A stretch of 64,000 nt of DNA from Marsupella aquatica (Eukaryota; Marchantiophyta), in the NCBI GenBank assembly GCA_973895155.1, contig OZ316894.1, positions 12,028,001 to 12,092,000 on the forward strand, in the 5' to 3' direction. Made by a program: the position numbers and the translations under genes. The notes beneath the pieces are model-generated. The model did no database searches. It saw nothing but the letters and a program-made list of their open reading frames with translations, and was not told where the DNA came from. Shown piece by piece: positions 1 through 12,109 of this stretch (its first letter is position 1; each line of letters starts with the position of its first letter).

Positions 1-381
1 TAAAGGAACATAGAAGATCGTGTACTCCAGGACTTCTCCTCCACAAACACTACTAAGAAATCAAATGCACACCGACAGGGTTAACAGAGGGGAACCAGCA
101 GACCAGGCTTTATCAAGGGAATGAGAATTAATTCATCTCTACGGTACATAAAAGTCACAAAGTGAACGGTAATTTAAATCCCGCTGGGCAGTCCAGCGGA
201 CTGGAGAAGTGTATCAAAACGACCACTGGAAGTTTTCTCAATAACAGGTAGCGGACGAGTGCGGGAAAACGCGTTTGCAGTGCGTTTCGCTTCAGTTTCA
301 TCGAAATCTGAAAAACCAAGAAAATTCGAAGGTTTTAAAGTGGGTTAAGATTGTAATTATATGTTCTTCTTGGATTTGCAG
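1..381. other. intron or upstream part of the UAH gene
   Basis: No coding exon is recognised here. The stretch ends in a good splice acceptor (TTTGCAG) directly before the first UAH exon in the window. It is therefore read as an intron, with the 5' exons (N-terminal signal and first residues) lying outside the window. Short open frames on both strands show no family resemblance. Confidence 0.5.
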
Positions 382-3300
382 ATTGATGAGCTGGCTACCT
401 TCTCTGACACACCGGCTCCATCTGTGACTCGTATTCTTTACACGGAAAATGATGTAGCTGCGCGCAGGTATTGTGCCTTTGCGTGTTTGTGTCGTCACTT
501 GTCTTGCCAATGTTCAATAAGAAATGCAGGAGTCGTAGATCATGACGCCAAACCACGCAACCATTCTTTGGCTCTTCCACATCTTTCTTGAGTGTGTGAA
601 GGTACATACGTAATTCTATGCAATCTGTCGGGTTGACAGTAAGAGAGGATGCGATCGGAAATATCTTCGGCCGATGGTAAGTTGTTTCCAACCTATCCCC
701 CTCAATGCACGCACATACTTGATGTCGAGTGTTGAATTTGAAGCTAAGATGCAGGCTTGATAAAGATGGATTGCTCGGGTCCTCTCTTGGACATTGACTA
801 TCTGCATTGTTTGTGGTTTAGTTCAGCCACAGACGTTTCAAAATTCAAATTTCCCGAAATGTACTAGATAAGACTTGTCCTGACAGACATTGGGATTACG
901 AATTCTCACTCAATGGAGATCCATTTTTCTCACTTGATTCCGTTTGATAAAGCCATGCAGTCTATTAAATACTTTTCTCCATGCAGGGAAGGTACTGAGC
1001 GAACAGGAGTGGTGGGAACGGGGTCGCACATCGACGCTATTCCATATGCCGGCAAGTACGATGGGGTTGTTGGGGTGTTGGGAGCAATTGAGGCCATCCG
1101 GACCCTGAAAAAGTACGTTCTCATGCTTGCTTTGGTCAACTGGCTACGAACTCTCTTTATTCGGTGCACAAGAGGGTACAAAAGTGAGGAGAGAAGTACG
1201 ATTACTATCTAGGAGTGCGTTTATTACGGCACATGCAGCCCTTCGCCTCAGAGTTGGAGCTGCATGTAACGAGGCTGAAACTCTTGAGAACTGAGCCTTT
1301 CATTTTGAGTTTTTTAGTCAAGTTGGGCGGGATTTCGTTGACAACTTTGCTCTAAATGCCACTATAATGCAACATTGAACAGAGCTGGATTTGTCCCGAA
1401 AAAGTCGCTGGAAGTTATTATGTTCACTTCGGAGGAACCCACGCGCTTTGGGTTTGGCTGTCTTGGCAGGTAAGGGATTTCTCGTTGTACGATTTCAGTT
1501 ACTGGTATAGTCATGAACTTTTTAAATTGTTATATATTTACCTATGGAATGGAACCTTGTTGTTTTATGGTAAGTCATACTCGACTTTCTGGAAACTTGA
1601 GTTATTTTAACGTTGTCCATCCCTGCTGGAGTTAGATCACGTTTAAGCAGCCCATCGTACCTCTGAACTGATCACAATTTTAAACTCTTGTCTATGCATT
1701 CGGCTTCCACATTTATGTACCTTTTGGTTTGCATTACCTCGACTCTTTCGTTATTCCCGCTTCGAAGCAAATAATAATTCGTTACTAGCCTGATACCCCA
1801 ACGGTGGTTTGTCCGCCAAACTTACTTTTACTTTAATGTTGAGTGCAGTCGAGCCATGGCTGGAGGTGACACAATTTTGACGATCTTACGGGAGTCTGTT
1901 GGTGGAGACAATATTACATTTGCGGAAGCAGCAAAGCAGGCGGGCTATCTTCAACAGGAAAAAGACTTGGAAACTGTAGCTGTTGCTCAAGAGGTGTATT
2001 CTGGCTTTGTCGAGCTGCACATTGAGCAAGGCCCCACTCTTGAAGCTGAAGGCAAGGGTGGCCGAGATCTGACAGCTTTAATGGCTTGGTGTATTTATGC
2101 TCAGTGTGTTGCAGCTTGTTCTCGACTTTACTTGTATCACCAGTGGTTGGACGTAACATCTGATGAACAGTCGCAGGATCTAAAAGTTACTTCAGATTTA
2201 AAGTTACGAGACGTAGAGTACTGAAGGACTACGTTTGAGTTATTATGCAGGAATCCAGATTGGCATCGTGACAGCCATTGCAGCACCTGCCAGTCTGAAG
2301 GTAGATTTGAAGGGAGACGGAGGTCATGCAGGAGCAGTCTTGATGCCCTTTAGGTCAAATCATCTTCTAGCCTGTTTACATTTCTTTCATGTTGTGTTGT
2401 CATTCGCCATCTTCTCTCGGGAAGTTATATCGAATTATGGATGCAATTGGGTACTACCAGCCCTGGCAATATTCTCAGCAAGTCATTATCCGTAAAGTTA
2501 CGGGATGGACATTTCCTCATCGATTTGAAGTCCGCAAATCATTAATGTGCTTCATGTGTACCTCAGGAATGACGTGGGGCTTGCGGCTTCAGAGCTAGCT
2601 TTGGCAGTTGAGCAGCATGTTTTGGCTTCAGGGTCAATTGACACGGTTGGCACAACAGGTGGACCTTAACGACACATCTTTCCAGGTTTTGAAACCTAGT
2701 ATATCAAATCTATTCATCCCAAGTTTATTGCAGCAATTCATGCGCGGCATGCAGTTAAAGCCAGTATAGTATGAATGATATGCAGGAGTGATGGAGCTTC
2801 ATCCAGGTGCTGTAAACAGTGTTCCCCGACAAGCACATTTGGAGATAGGTATCTTTCTACCTGAATCATGACCTTTATGACCTATACTGTGTGAAAATTT
2901 TGGGCTGTGGATGGAAATGCCAATGCGTTTTGACCATGAATTTAACGGAGTCATAGTTTGATAGATTTCAAGGAAAGATTTTCAGGCCACTAGGTTACAC
3001 GCTATCCGGATAGTAAAAGAACACTGAATATTTCATTCTTTTGTGCGGAGATGGCAATGAAAACCTGACTTTCTCATATCTTTGTCCCTGTTTCAATTTA
3101 CAGATGTTCGTGATATCCATGGGAAGCGGAGGGACGATGTTGTGGCGAAGATACATCAGTCTACTTTCACGATCGCCGAGAGGCGAAATGTTAAAGTGAC
3201 GAATTTTCAGATCGTGAATCAGGATCCTCCAGCCCAAAGTGGACATAACATTGTCCAAGCTGCAGTGTCGGCTACTGAAGAATTGGGCTTCCAATACAAG

Positions 3301-3959
3301 CTCATGAAAAGCAGAGCTTACCACGATTCGTTGTTCATGGCCAGGTCATCCTCTATAATAGTTGTGAATCACCTTCATCCGATTCAGAGCCGTCTTGTAC
3401 CTTAACCCTCAATGCTCGCCCCTTTTTGTCTCTTGTTCATATGATTACAGATGGACCTAATGCTGGCTGAAACTTGTTCATAACGCTTCAAACCTGTCTA
3501 CCCAACACATACATACCTCTGATATCGTCAGCTTTGTGCTGCAGGATAAGTCCAATGGGAATGATTTTTATTCCTTGCTACAAAGGTAAGAATCAATCAC
3601 GCAACCCCTGTTTTAGTAATGAGAGGAGTGAATAGGAGATGAAGTTGAAAAGCCTACTGAGTGAATGGTCAATAACTGTTCTGTTCGTTCAGTCAGTGGG
3701 AAGTATAACTAGGACACAAAGAGCACCTGGTTCCTGAAACGACGTGTCAGCTTCAATTACATCTGGTTGTACTGTTCATTAATCCATCGACGAAACTCTC
3801 TGAATACCTGTTCCTTCAAACGTCCTGGTCCTTGACAACGAAGTTGTTTATCTCGTTACAGGCTATAGTCATCGCCCGGATGAGCATTCAGAATTGGAAG
3901 ACATTGTCCGAGGAGTACAAGTACTGGCTCTCACTCTCTCCAAACTCTCTATGACATAA
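382..3959 (+). CDS. UAH: ureidoglycolate amidohydrolase (5'-partial, 11 exons)
   Basis: UAH hydrolyses (S)-ureidoglycolate to glyoxylate, CO2 and ammonia. This is the last step of plant purine/ureide nitrogen salvage, and family members work in the ER. Eleven exons join in frame: 382-467, 602-676, 987-1112, 1383-1469, 1849-2051, 2251-2353, 2567-2658, 2786-2848, 3104-3344, 3545-3585, 3862-3959 (TAA). They give 404 residues; full plant UAH is about 470, so the N terminus lies outside the window. M20-peptidase metal-site motifs are visible, numbered from the first in-window residue: GSHID (His68), KYDG (Asp79), TSEEPTRF (Glu113/114), ELHIEQGP (His182) and AYHDSLFMAR (His352). The HDSLFMAR and PCYKGYSH segments favour UAH over its paralogue allantoate amidohydrolase. 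The intron after 2051 needs a GC donor (GCAAGG). Every other intron is GT-AG. No frameshift or internal stop is seen. Confidence 0.93.
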
Positions 3960-4555
3960 AAGTAACATCATAGGGGTGGCAAGCATGGCAATCTAAGCTT
4001 GGCAAATTACAGGGGTATCATTTGCACATCGAGTATCAGTTGTCCATTCCTACGACTCTGCTGTCGAGGATCTGGATACCATTCATATCACTCCGAAAGC
4101 AGCACAAGGGCACACGAGGGCCAACAATTCAAAACCTACGCTGCACTGGTTATATAGAATCCTTATATACACAAATAGAGCTAAATTGTGGTGATACTTC
4201 TTGGGTTGCTGTAGTTTCCGAGGGTTTACACTATAATTTCATAATTTTAGATGATACAAGATGATAGGAACAAGTGCAAATGCCTAGACGACTGACATAG
4301 GGCAATTAGTGTCCCCTGACCTTTTACAATCCTGCAAACAGCTGCAAAGATAGCTTACTTGTAGACTGACCAGCAAAAGTGCTCAGAAACCAGATGATTC
4401 TAGTCGCATCCAAGTAAATTTTCAGTGTGCTAATCCCACAGGATATCGAGTCTGACTTATGTCTGTTTCTACAATGGCTACTGTCATGTACAATGGCTAC
4501 TGTCATACACACACATATGAGTGTCTCATTCCTGCTGCAGTACTTAAATCATTAC
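3960..4555. other. UAH 3' flank
   Basis: This is the 3' UTR and spacer downstream of the UAH stop. There is no supported gene. The 80-codon open frame near 4022-4264 shows no family resemblance. Confidence 0.4.
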
Positions 4556-4870
4556 CAGGTTTTTCAGTTTCCCACCCACTAGGGTTTTAGTTCTCTGTTT
4601 CTTAGTGGTGTTTTTTTGTTGCTGTGGGGGACTCCTTGGATTGTTTGGTCTGGTTGGTCTTCTTGAGGTCTTTCCCTTTTCCCTCCCTTTGTTGGGTCTT
4701 TTTGCTATTGGGATCTTGTCTCCCAGTTTGTATTTTGTCTTGTTGGCATTGTGATATATATAGTGGCTTAGATGCCTTATCTTTGGTCTTGTTTCTCTCC
4801 TGGTAGCGGCCTCTCTGGTTTCTTTGGGCACCACCACCTTGAGTGCGTACCCCCTTTTGTGGGCTACCCA
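4556..4870. repeat. dispersed repeat, copy 1 (T-rich)
   Basis: A T/G-rich block begins ACCAGGTTTTTCAG and continues through TTGGTCTGGTTGGTCTTC and CTATTGGGATCTTGTCTC. Its order of motifs matches a second block near 11735-11920 (ACCAGGTTTTCCAGG, TTGGTCTGTTTGGGGTC, GCCATTGGCACCTTGTCTC). Two diverged copies about 7 kb apart indicate a dispersed element, possibly the 3' region of a retroelement. No coding domain survives. Confidence 0.5.
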
Positions 4871-5089
4871 TGTTGTGTGCTTGCTTTTTGAATGAATTTT
4901 AATTAGTTTTTTCTAGGCAGAGGGGGGGGAAAGAATTGTAAAATTGCCAAATCATACTTCGATGAAACACCAATGTGCTCACGCTGGAGCGAGAAGAGAC
5001 GACCAATGCTACCAGGGTACCAGCTGGGTAATTGTAGCATGCAATAAAAATCGTAAAATAGCTCCACTACTCTAGCAAAGTTATCCCTA

Positions 5090-5337
5090 GTTAAACCACA
5101 CCTGCCCCTATAAAGGGCTATGGGTAACCCGTAGCTCTCATTTTGAAGGGGCTATGGGTAACCCGTAGCTCTCATTTTGAAGAGTACAAGTTTAGAAATG
5201 AGTTTTGAGTTTCACAAAAAATGTTGACTGCAAAAACTTTTTTTGGCAAGTATTTCACAAAAGGTGCTAGTGTTCCACCTTTTATGGTGAATAGTGACAC
5301 ATGGAATGAATCTTTTATAGTGCAGGTGTGATTTAAC
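5090..5337. mobile_element. candidate inverted-repeat (MITE-like) element
   Basis: The left arm at 5090-5114 (GTTAAACCACACCTGC, then CCCTATAAA) is complementary to the right arm at 5314-5337 (TTTATAGTGCAGGTGTGATT, then TAAC) with few mismatches. The arms are separated by about 200 bp of non-coding AT-rich sequence. The true ends and a target-site duplication are not clear. A short tandem repeat (5118-5185) lies inside. Confidence 0.4.
5118..5185. repeat. two-copy tandem repeat with inner palindrome
   Basis: GGCTATGGGTAACCCGTAG followed by CTCTCATTTTGAAG occurs twice in succession. Each copy contains the near-palindrome CTATGGGTAACCCGTAG. Confidence 0.75.
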
Positions 5338-5399
5338 CAAAACCTGGTATAGTAAAATCCAATTTGGATTTGGGATTTTCCTTTTGGCTAGCCAACACA

Positions 5400-7001
5400 T
5401 GTAGCTAGCCATATGGAGTCACTAAAAATATAAAAGTCAGCAAACATCAAAACAAATTAAAAACCAGTACAGTAGTGAAAATATAAAAGCCAGCAAAACA
5501 AATTTACAACCAGCTAACAACAATCTAATTTCCTCGTACGACGGTAGTGAGACACCGCCCAGATATTCTACATGGGTGCTGTTCGATGAAAAACTAAATA
5601 GTGCCAACCAAGAAGATTGATAAACCTCTCAAATTTTGCCAGTCGAGCGAGCAGCGAGCATTATTGGAGCTCGGGTGAAGCGAGGCACGGGGCAATTCGA
5701 GATCCAGGCGAGCTCTGGGCAAGGCGCGGGAGTACTGAACTCGTTGTGGGGGCAGATGTGAGGACAGGACTATGATGAGGAGAGTCTTTAATCAGTCTCA
5801 AACGGAGCCTCGAATCGGCTGAAGAGATTCGATAGAGCATTCGGGGGCGTGCGCAAGTGGGACCATGTCGACCTCTCATCATTCTCCAGGAACGCTCATC
5901 GAAAATGGACTGTACAGTGATGTCATTGTACGGTGATCAAGATCAGACTCGAAGCAGTGAATGAATGAAGGATCATGACAAGGAAAGCATGAGAATTCGT
6001 CGATGGGAAGGAGATTCGGACTCAGCTCTACGAATTTCCAGCTCTGAAGAATTTTGGATTTTGGATCTCAAGCTGTGATTGAACAATCGCTGACTACGCG
6101 GAAACTCGATCGAGGAATCAAATCGCGTTATCGTGCAATGAAATTTTTCAAATCGCAGCGATCACATTGCCCAGATGGGCATTTTTGGAGGAGTAGCAAT
6201 TAGAGTGCAGTCGACTTGAGAAAGTGAAGCTGCAAGGGGAAATCCCGACAATTCGTCGAATTTAACGGTGTGGATGAATTGATTCCATTCGCTTTCCCAC
6301 GAAATGGATGCTTTCTGATTTCTTTGTCGGCTTGTTATTTGCTTCGTCGACCTGACTAGTTGTTAGTCCATGTTTGTTCTGAGATTATGTTTTAGTGCCC
6401 CATCTTGAAGCGTCCCTGCATTCGCTACAATTCTTGGAAGCTTAGTCGCTTTGGTAATGAAATGATTGTTTGTGTCTTTGACCTGTGCTGCTTTAATTCA
6501 CAGTTGGAAATATGCCCCAGTTCACTTACGATGGCGTAACGTATTGGAGATGGGAATTGGTTTATGACTGTCTCCTCCTTTCTCCAGTGGGGCTTTCAGG
6601 ACTGTGAAATGCACTCGGTCGTTATTTGTTTGAATGCCAGTCCACTGTGTTGTTCCTCTCTGGTTGGATATGTCCGCAAGCTCTCCTGTTCAGATCTCGA
6701 CGTATCAAAGAGGTTTAGGGTTTTCAGTGACTAAATCCACCGCTAGCTCCATTCGATGGAAATGCGGTGAATTGTAGTGTCCACTATTACAGCACCTTCG
6801 TCTAGGTTGTCTGTCTCTCATAAATGAATTTTGTGTTATCGTACATTTCTTTATTTGGATCCCATTGCTCTGTATGTCCCCGGGACCGGAACCCTAAGTG
6901 AACCGCGGTGCTGGGAACAATTTCAGGCGTGTACAGTGTTTCGTTCGATATGCGGTAGGGAGGGAGATGATACGCGGTGCCAAGTTTAATACTCTGTTGC
7001 A
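5400..7001. other. spacer and probable MAT1 5' leader
   Basis: No coding region is supported. Composition shifts from AT-rich (before about 5640) to a mixed, promoter/leader-like sequence running up to the MAT1 start. An in-frame TAA at 6987-6989, five codons before the ATG, closes the frame upstream. Confidence 0.4.
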
Positions 7002-9388
7002 ATGAACAAGGAGAATGCCATTCGCCGCCGAATCGCTAGCACGTGAGTTCCCTTTAGTGATCTTGTACTCTTTAAACATCTTCTTCACACATTGCTTTCT
7101 GCTGGCTAGCTTGAATTGAACATGGCGATCCGAGAATTTGTTGGTGGGTCGGTCAGAATTTTTCTCTACTCTCCTGACCTTCTGCGGCAATGTGATCGAA
7201 AGATTGGAGGTAACTTTCGCAGAGACAGATCGCTCGCTCTCTAATTGGACCTATAGGAGTGACTGTAACAGGAAAGTGAACTGCCGCTCCTTATATGAGA
7301 CTATCCGCCTTGTCTCGCGCTGTTACTGAACAATTATTAGTTCTGATCATCGTCTGATCACAAACTCGTGCCAATAGCTTCTTGGCTAGCAACGTTTGAG
7401 CCCAGGCCCCGGCCCCACTTTGATGGCAGACACTCCTATTATCAATTCACCTGCAACCGTTGCAATTCCTTGGGCTTACTTAATGACGCGGTTGGTCCAA
7501 TCCTTCATAGTGCCCTGTCAGTAGATGGCATCCAGGTGGCCTTCCCCGCACTCGAGTGAGATAGCCTTTGCGCATTGCGTAGTCTCTTTAATTGTCTTCA
7601 GGCCACTAGTGTTCTGGCTCCTGAGAAGCGGAATAGGAAGGCTTGTTCTGTGCAGGTAGGACTTAGGCGCCATAACACGGAATCCAGCTTTACGTTCATA
7701 ATCTTTAGGAACAGGGGTTTATTTTGAGGTGGACATTGCATCCGACTCAATTAGATGTAACAGGTGTGCGTGTTGAGAGCAGCCATCGCGCTTTAAATGG
7801 TAAGTTGGTAATTCGAATTCCCTGCTCTTGCTGTAGCACCTCTGCTTGTCAATCATAAGTGCAATGGCCATCGAACTAAAACTCTGACTTGTTGCTTGGG
7901 TTCAGTTACAATAGACCAGAAGACGATTTTCCATCACTACGTGCTTACAATGACTACTTGGAACAGGTCGAAGATATCGGTATGTCAGTCTTTGGCTCTA
8001 TACCCCTACAATCATTTTCTTTCTTTCTTCCCTCTCAGAGACGTTTAAATTCTCTAGCACTTTCATCATCTTCCAATCCGATGCCCTCAGGCTCTCCTCT
8101 GCTTTCAGGCAAACTTGATTTTACAATCAGCTATAGTCTGTCAGTCTGTCCGGAGTTGCATTTAACCAACAAGTCATGTCAACTCGTTCACCAGTGATCA
8201 CGGACTGTCCATTGCAGTTTTCAATCTGATAGAAGGAGTTAATGTCCAAGAAACAGAAGCTAAAATCAAGGCTTACCAGGAAGAAAATGCAGACCAGATT
8301 ATTGCTGCTCGGGCGAAAAAGGTATCCTTCAAAGCTGACCTCTGCCCATCTTTGAAAAGTTAAAAAAATTCTTGGCTTAACATGATGTTAAGCCAAGATA
8401 ATTTGTTAGACGAACTCGTGCTGGTTTTATTGCCCAGGTTTTATGACCTCCATCCGTGCTGAACTCTAGGGCTTGGCCCACTGCTCATGGTGCTTTAAAT
8501 AATTTGCTAGGAAATAATGAACGATCGGAGACTTTGGGATGTGTCATATGTGCAGGCTGAAAGACTAGCACAAGCTTTGAGGGAAGAAAAAGCAGCACCA
8601 ATAACCTTACTGGCGCCATCTTTGGAAAAGGTGGTGTACTCCACTCTGGGTTCATGTCTCCCGGTTGGGCGCCCTTTGTTTTTCGGCAGTTTGAAATATA
8701 CTCTGGGTCAAATCAATCAATGTCAGCTAGATGTCTGTGGCTTGTGGAGAAAGTGTGTCGTCGTTTAGCTGAAATTGTGATAGGATTCTTGATTATCAAC
8801 GTTTCACCTCAAAAGGATCCTCTGAGTGGCCTGTTGGGAAATGGCGTTATCAGTATCTGACCGAGAATTATTTTTGTTTTCAAGTTGGCGGAATTGGAAA
8901 GTCGAACGTCTTCTTGTGTTTGGCAGTCCTCGGACTGTACTGATTTGCCTTTGTCAGAGAAATTTCACGTAATGTGGTCCTGGAGTTGATCCTTGGGAAC
9001 AACAAAAATGGCGCAGATTTTCTGTAAAATGTTTCTCTTGGTTTTGATAAAGTCATCATGGTCTCGGCACTAACAATTAATGCGGTTGGATGGAATCATA
9101 TTTAAGGTGCAGGAGAGTTCCGGAGCAGCTACTGGGATTCAACTTTCAGTAGCGGGAGCTGGACAATATGCTCCATCTTTGGTACCAGGAAATATGTTTA
9201 TGCAGCCGAGGCCCATGGGACCAGGATCTCAACCTGTTCCAGTAGGATCTCAGACCGGAGAAGGCGCCGAGGATCCAGAGGCACAGAAGCTTCGTGAACA
9301 GAAAGGAGCTCGAGCTGGAGGGTGGACTGCTGAACTTGCTCAGAGAAGGGCTGTAGAAGAGGCAATGTGTAGCTTATGGATAGACTAG
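7002..9388 (+). CDS. MAT1: MAT1-like CDK-activating kinase assembly factor, RING-less (5 exons)
   Basis: MAT1 tethers CDK7/CDKD and cyclin H and links this kinase (CAK) to TFIIH. It acts in the nucleus in transcription, repair and cell-cycle CDK activation. Exons 7002-7042, 7906-7979, 8218-8321, 8556-8630 and 9113-9388 join in frame to 189 residues, close to the short plant form (about 180-190). The N terminus NKENAIRRRIAST runs into the family signature EDDFPSLRAYNDYLEQVEDI, then FNLIEGVNVQETEAKIKAYQ, a charged helix (ARAKKAERLAQALREEK), a Gly/Pro/Gln linker and the C-terminal helix ending AVEEAMCSLWID. The ATG is preceded by an in-frame TAA at 6987, so the animal/fungal N-terminal RING finger is not encoded here. 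The split Thr codon at the first junction fits the alignment exactly. Confidence 0.9.
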
Positions 9389-10628
9389 TCGCCCCTCTTC
9401 AGGAACATCTCGTATTGGAGTGAAAGGGCATAGTTTGACTTGTTCCTACAGGTCAGAACAACAAGCACTCGCAAGTTGTGAAAACGTCTTGCTGTTGCTC
9501 TTACTGAGCAGCTGCATGGACAACTTCTTGTTTGAGCTTCATCTGACAATTTTGACATGCGAAGTTCAGTGAGGTGTGATGCGAAGGAGTTGCCAGTCAG
9601 TGGATTTAACGACGAGATACAATTGAAGGGATGCAAATATTAGGCAGGGAAACACGTCTCTTGTGGTAACAAATTATCCTTGTGTTACTGATCTCGAGAA
9701 GATGTTCTTTTTTCTTGACACTGAATTACGGTCTTCATTTCTGAAATGTTTTTGAAATCTCTCGTGAAATGTGGAGTTATTGATGATGTAGGAATCTCTT
9801 CATAGGTTCTATATAGGGAACTGGGCGTTAAGAGAGGACTGTTTGTTTCATAGCTGATATCCTGTCAAAGAGAAGATATAGAAGTTTATCATGCTCAGGA
9901 AGTTTTCTGGATGCAAAATTGGTACCTATCAGTTGAAGTGCACTTACGAATCCAGCACTATGATGAAGGCACTAAAATGCTCTTGTTAAATGCCGATGAG
10001 GGGTCGAAAGAACTTCTGTTGAAAGATCAAGCTTACTTACGCATTCTCCACTGCCGAGAAAGAGACGAGCGTACCCACGTTCTCAACATTGCAGAGAAAG
10101 TGATGAAGGCTTTCATTCCTTCCCACTAGTACTGCACCCAGCAACAGACTGAGTGGATTCGAATTGGAATATCGAGGGTAATTAACTTGGAGGCAATACT
10201 GCTACTTCTCTGTCAGCGACTAACGGAAAGCAGTCAACTAATTTAGTGCGAGTACTGCATTCAGTATGACTGGATTTGCTACACGGCAACCATTATTAGG
10301 TTCTGAGCACCTTTAGTAACATGCTTGGAGTTATGACTCTCGCAGATCAACTCCGAGCTTTGGACAAGATTGTAGCATAGTAGCAATGGCATAACTTTCT
10401 TCCCTTTGACCCAAAACGTGCTCGTCGAAGGGCACACTATGACACACACCGTTGGAGAGTTCACCCAAGAGAAGAGGGCTAAAGTTTTGGCAGATTACAA
10501 GAGGCCGACACGAAGCAAAGGTGAAAGTAGAGGGAATCAGTGAATCACTTCAATTCAATGCAAATCTTACAGAAGAAGAGGAAGGTATCTTCTTGGTTAC
10601 GACTTAGCAACTGATTGACAAATGTAGC
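9389..10628. other. MAT1 3' UTR and spacer
   Basis: No gene is recognised. A 72-codon ATG frame at 9911-10129 is open but lies where a 3' UTR is expected and resembles nothing I know. Confidence 0.4.
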
Positions 10629-10748
10629 TAACTATCCCAATTACCCCGTCCTTAAACTTTTTCTTTTTTTTTCGTTGAACGTTAATAGATGAAAAAAAAC
10701 AAATTATCCCAATTACCCCGTCCTCGAACATTAATAGATGAAAAAAAA
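10629..10748. repeat. two-copy tandem repeat
   Basis: The string ATCCCAATTACCCCGTCCT, followed by an A/T-rich tail ending GTTAATAGATGAAAAAAAA or a close variant, appears twice in succession. The second copy is shortened. Confidence 0.7.
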
Positions 10749-11030
10749 TTTAAAAATCTTGCACAATAAGATTGCTATGCTATTTCCATTGATTTTTGCC
10801 CCATCCTTGTTTTTGTCCATCTTCATTTCAGTTTTGTCTTCATTTAGAGTCAATGTCATTTTTGAGCATACTCATTTAAAATTCTGTCCTTATTTAGACT
10901 CATTATCAAACTTGTCTACGGTATTCACTCTAGACCTAGGCCCTTAAGAATAGCCTTAGTTTGCATTTTTATAGTAAGATGATGGACTGAAATGGTTATT
11001 AACCCATATCTGTTTATATAAATGTTCTTG

Positions 11031-11161
11031 TTAAAGCACCACTGTCCCCCAAGCAAAACCTGGTGGATCCTGGTTACTAAAATAAACCAAAAATGTGATC
11101 AAAATAGTAAAAAAGTGCTCTATTTTGTCCTCCCCAAACCTGGTGGACAGTGGTGGTTTAA
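11031..11161. mobile_element. 131-bp inverted-repeat element bounded by TTAA
   Basis: The left end TTAAAGCACCACTGTCCCCC and the right end (11142-11161), whose complement reads TTAAACCACCACTGTCCACC, form a 20-bp terminal inverted repeat with two mismatches. The interior is non-coding. TTAA at both outer ends could be the target duplication of a small non-autonomous DNA transposon. The family is not identified. Confidence 0.6.
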
Positions 11162-11734
11162 GGTGAAATGAACCACTCAGTACCTTACCCTTGGATACAT
11201 AATCAAGCTTTTGGGTCCTCACTATTACCACCTATCAAAGGTTAAAACCCCCCTCCCCCAAAAAAAAATTGAATCATTTTGTAAATATTTTGCCTGTGAG
11301 CCAAAAAGTGAATAAATTCAATAGGCTTGGAGTGAAAGCATGCAAAAATAAACTACATAAAGTCAAGAGGCTTGAAGTGAAAGCATGAAATAATAATAAT
11401 AATTGAAACTGAGGAAGATTTCAATAAAGTGTCAATAGTGAACAAATGGGTGGAAACATTCAGTAAATAGCAAAAGAGAAGGCAATGAAAAATTATAATT
11501 TGATTCTCAAGAAAACAATGACAATCTATCCTAGATTCAAGTAGAAAGAAGTATATATTCATTGCGCAAAGTAAAGTATATGTCATCATGGTCTTTTTTA
11601 GGCAACCCGTGTCCATTGCACTTTAGCAGGTTTAGTCTTCCACTATTCTTTGTAGAGCAGAGGCCGTAGGTTTTAGGGCCTCTAGATAGATTGCTTTGCG
11701 TGATCCTCCCTTGCAGTGTACTCCAGAGCTCTAC

Positions 11735-11920
11735 CAGGTTTTCCAGGTTCTCGTCGAGTAGGGATTTTGTCTTCCCTTTCCTTTACACTCAGGGCTTTTT
11801 GTTCTTTAGTTGTGGCAGGGACTCTCGGGTTTGTGGGGCCTCTTTGGTCTGTTTGGGGTCTTCCCCCTTTATCCCCTTTATTGGTTTTTTTTTGCCATTG
11901 GCACCTTGTCTCGGGGTATT
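11735..11920. repeat. dispersed repeat, copy 2 (T-rich)
   Basis: This is a diverged counterpart of the block at 4556-4870, sharing ACCAGGTTTTCCAGG, TTGGTCTGTTTGGGGTC and CACCTTGTCTC motifs in the same order. No coding domain is visible. Confidence 0.5.
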
Positions 11921-11950
11921 GCATTTTTTCCAAAGAACACAAATGATATA

Positions 11951-12105
11951 TATATAAACTGTGAAACAGCCAAGAGAAAAGCATGATATATTAAAAAAAC
12001 AAATATGTGTCATATATATAGTTTCACACTTTATATACATCTTTGCCATAAGTATACAAAGTGTGATATATATAAAAAAAAACTGTGAAACAGCCAAGAG
12101 AAGTT
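11951..12105. repeat. direct plus inverted TA-rich repeats
   Basis: AAACTGTGAAACAGCCAAGA occurs at both ends of this segment, about 125 bp apart. Between them ATATATAGTTTCACACTT is the inverse of the flanking TGTGAAAC/ATATATA motif. The structure could fold into hairpins and is probably a fragment of a small transposon. Confidence 0.5.
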
Positions 12106-12109
12106 TATA

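Noticed and set aside
9911-10129. 72-codon ATG frame after MAT1
   Set aside because: Located in the expected 3' UTR, no recognisable domain, no conserved motif.
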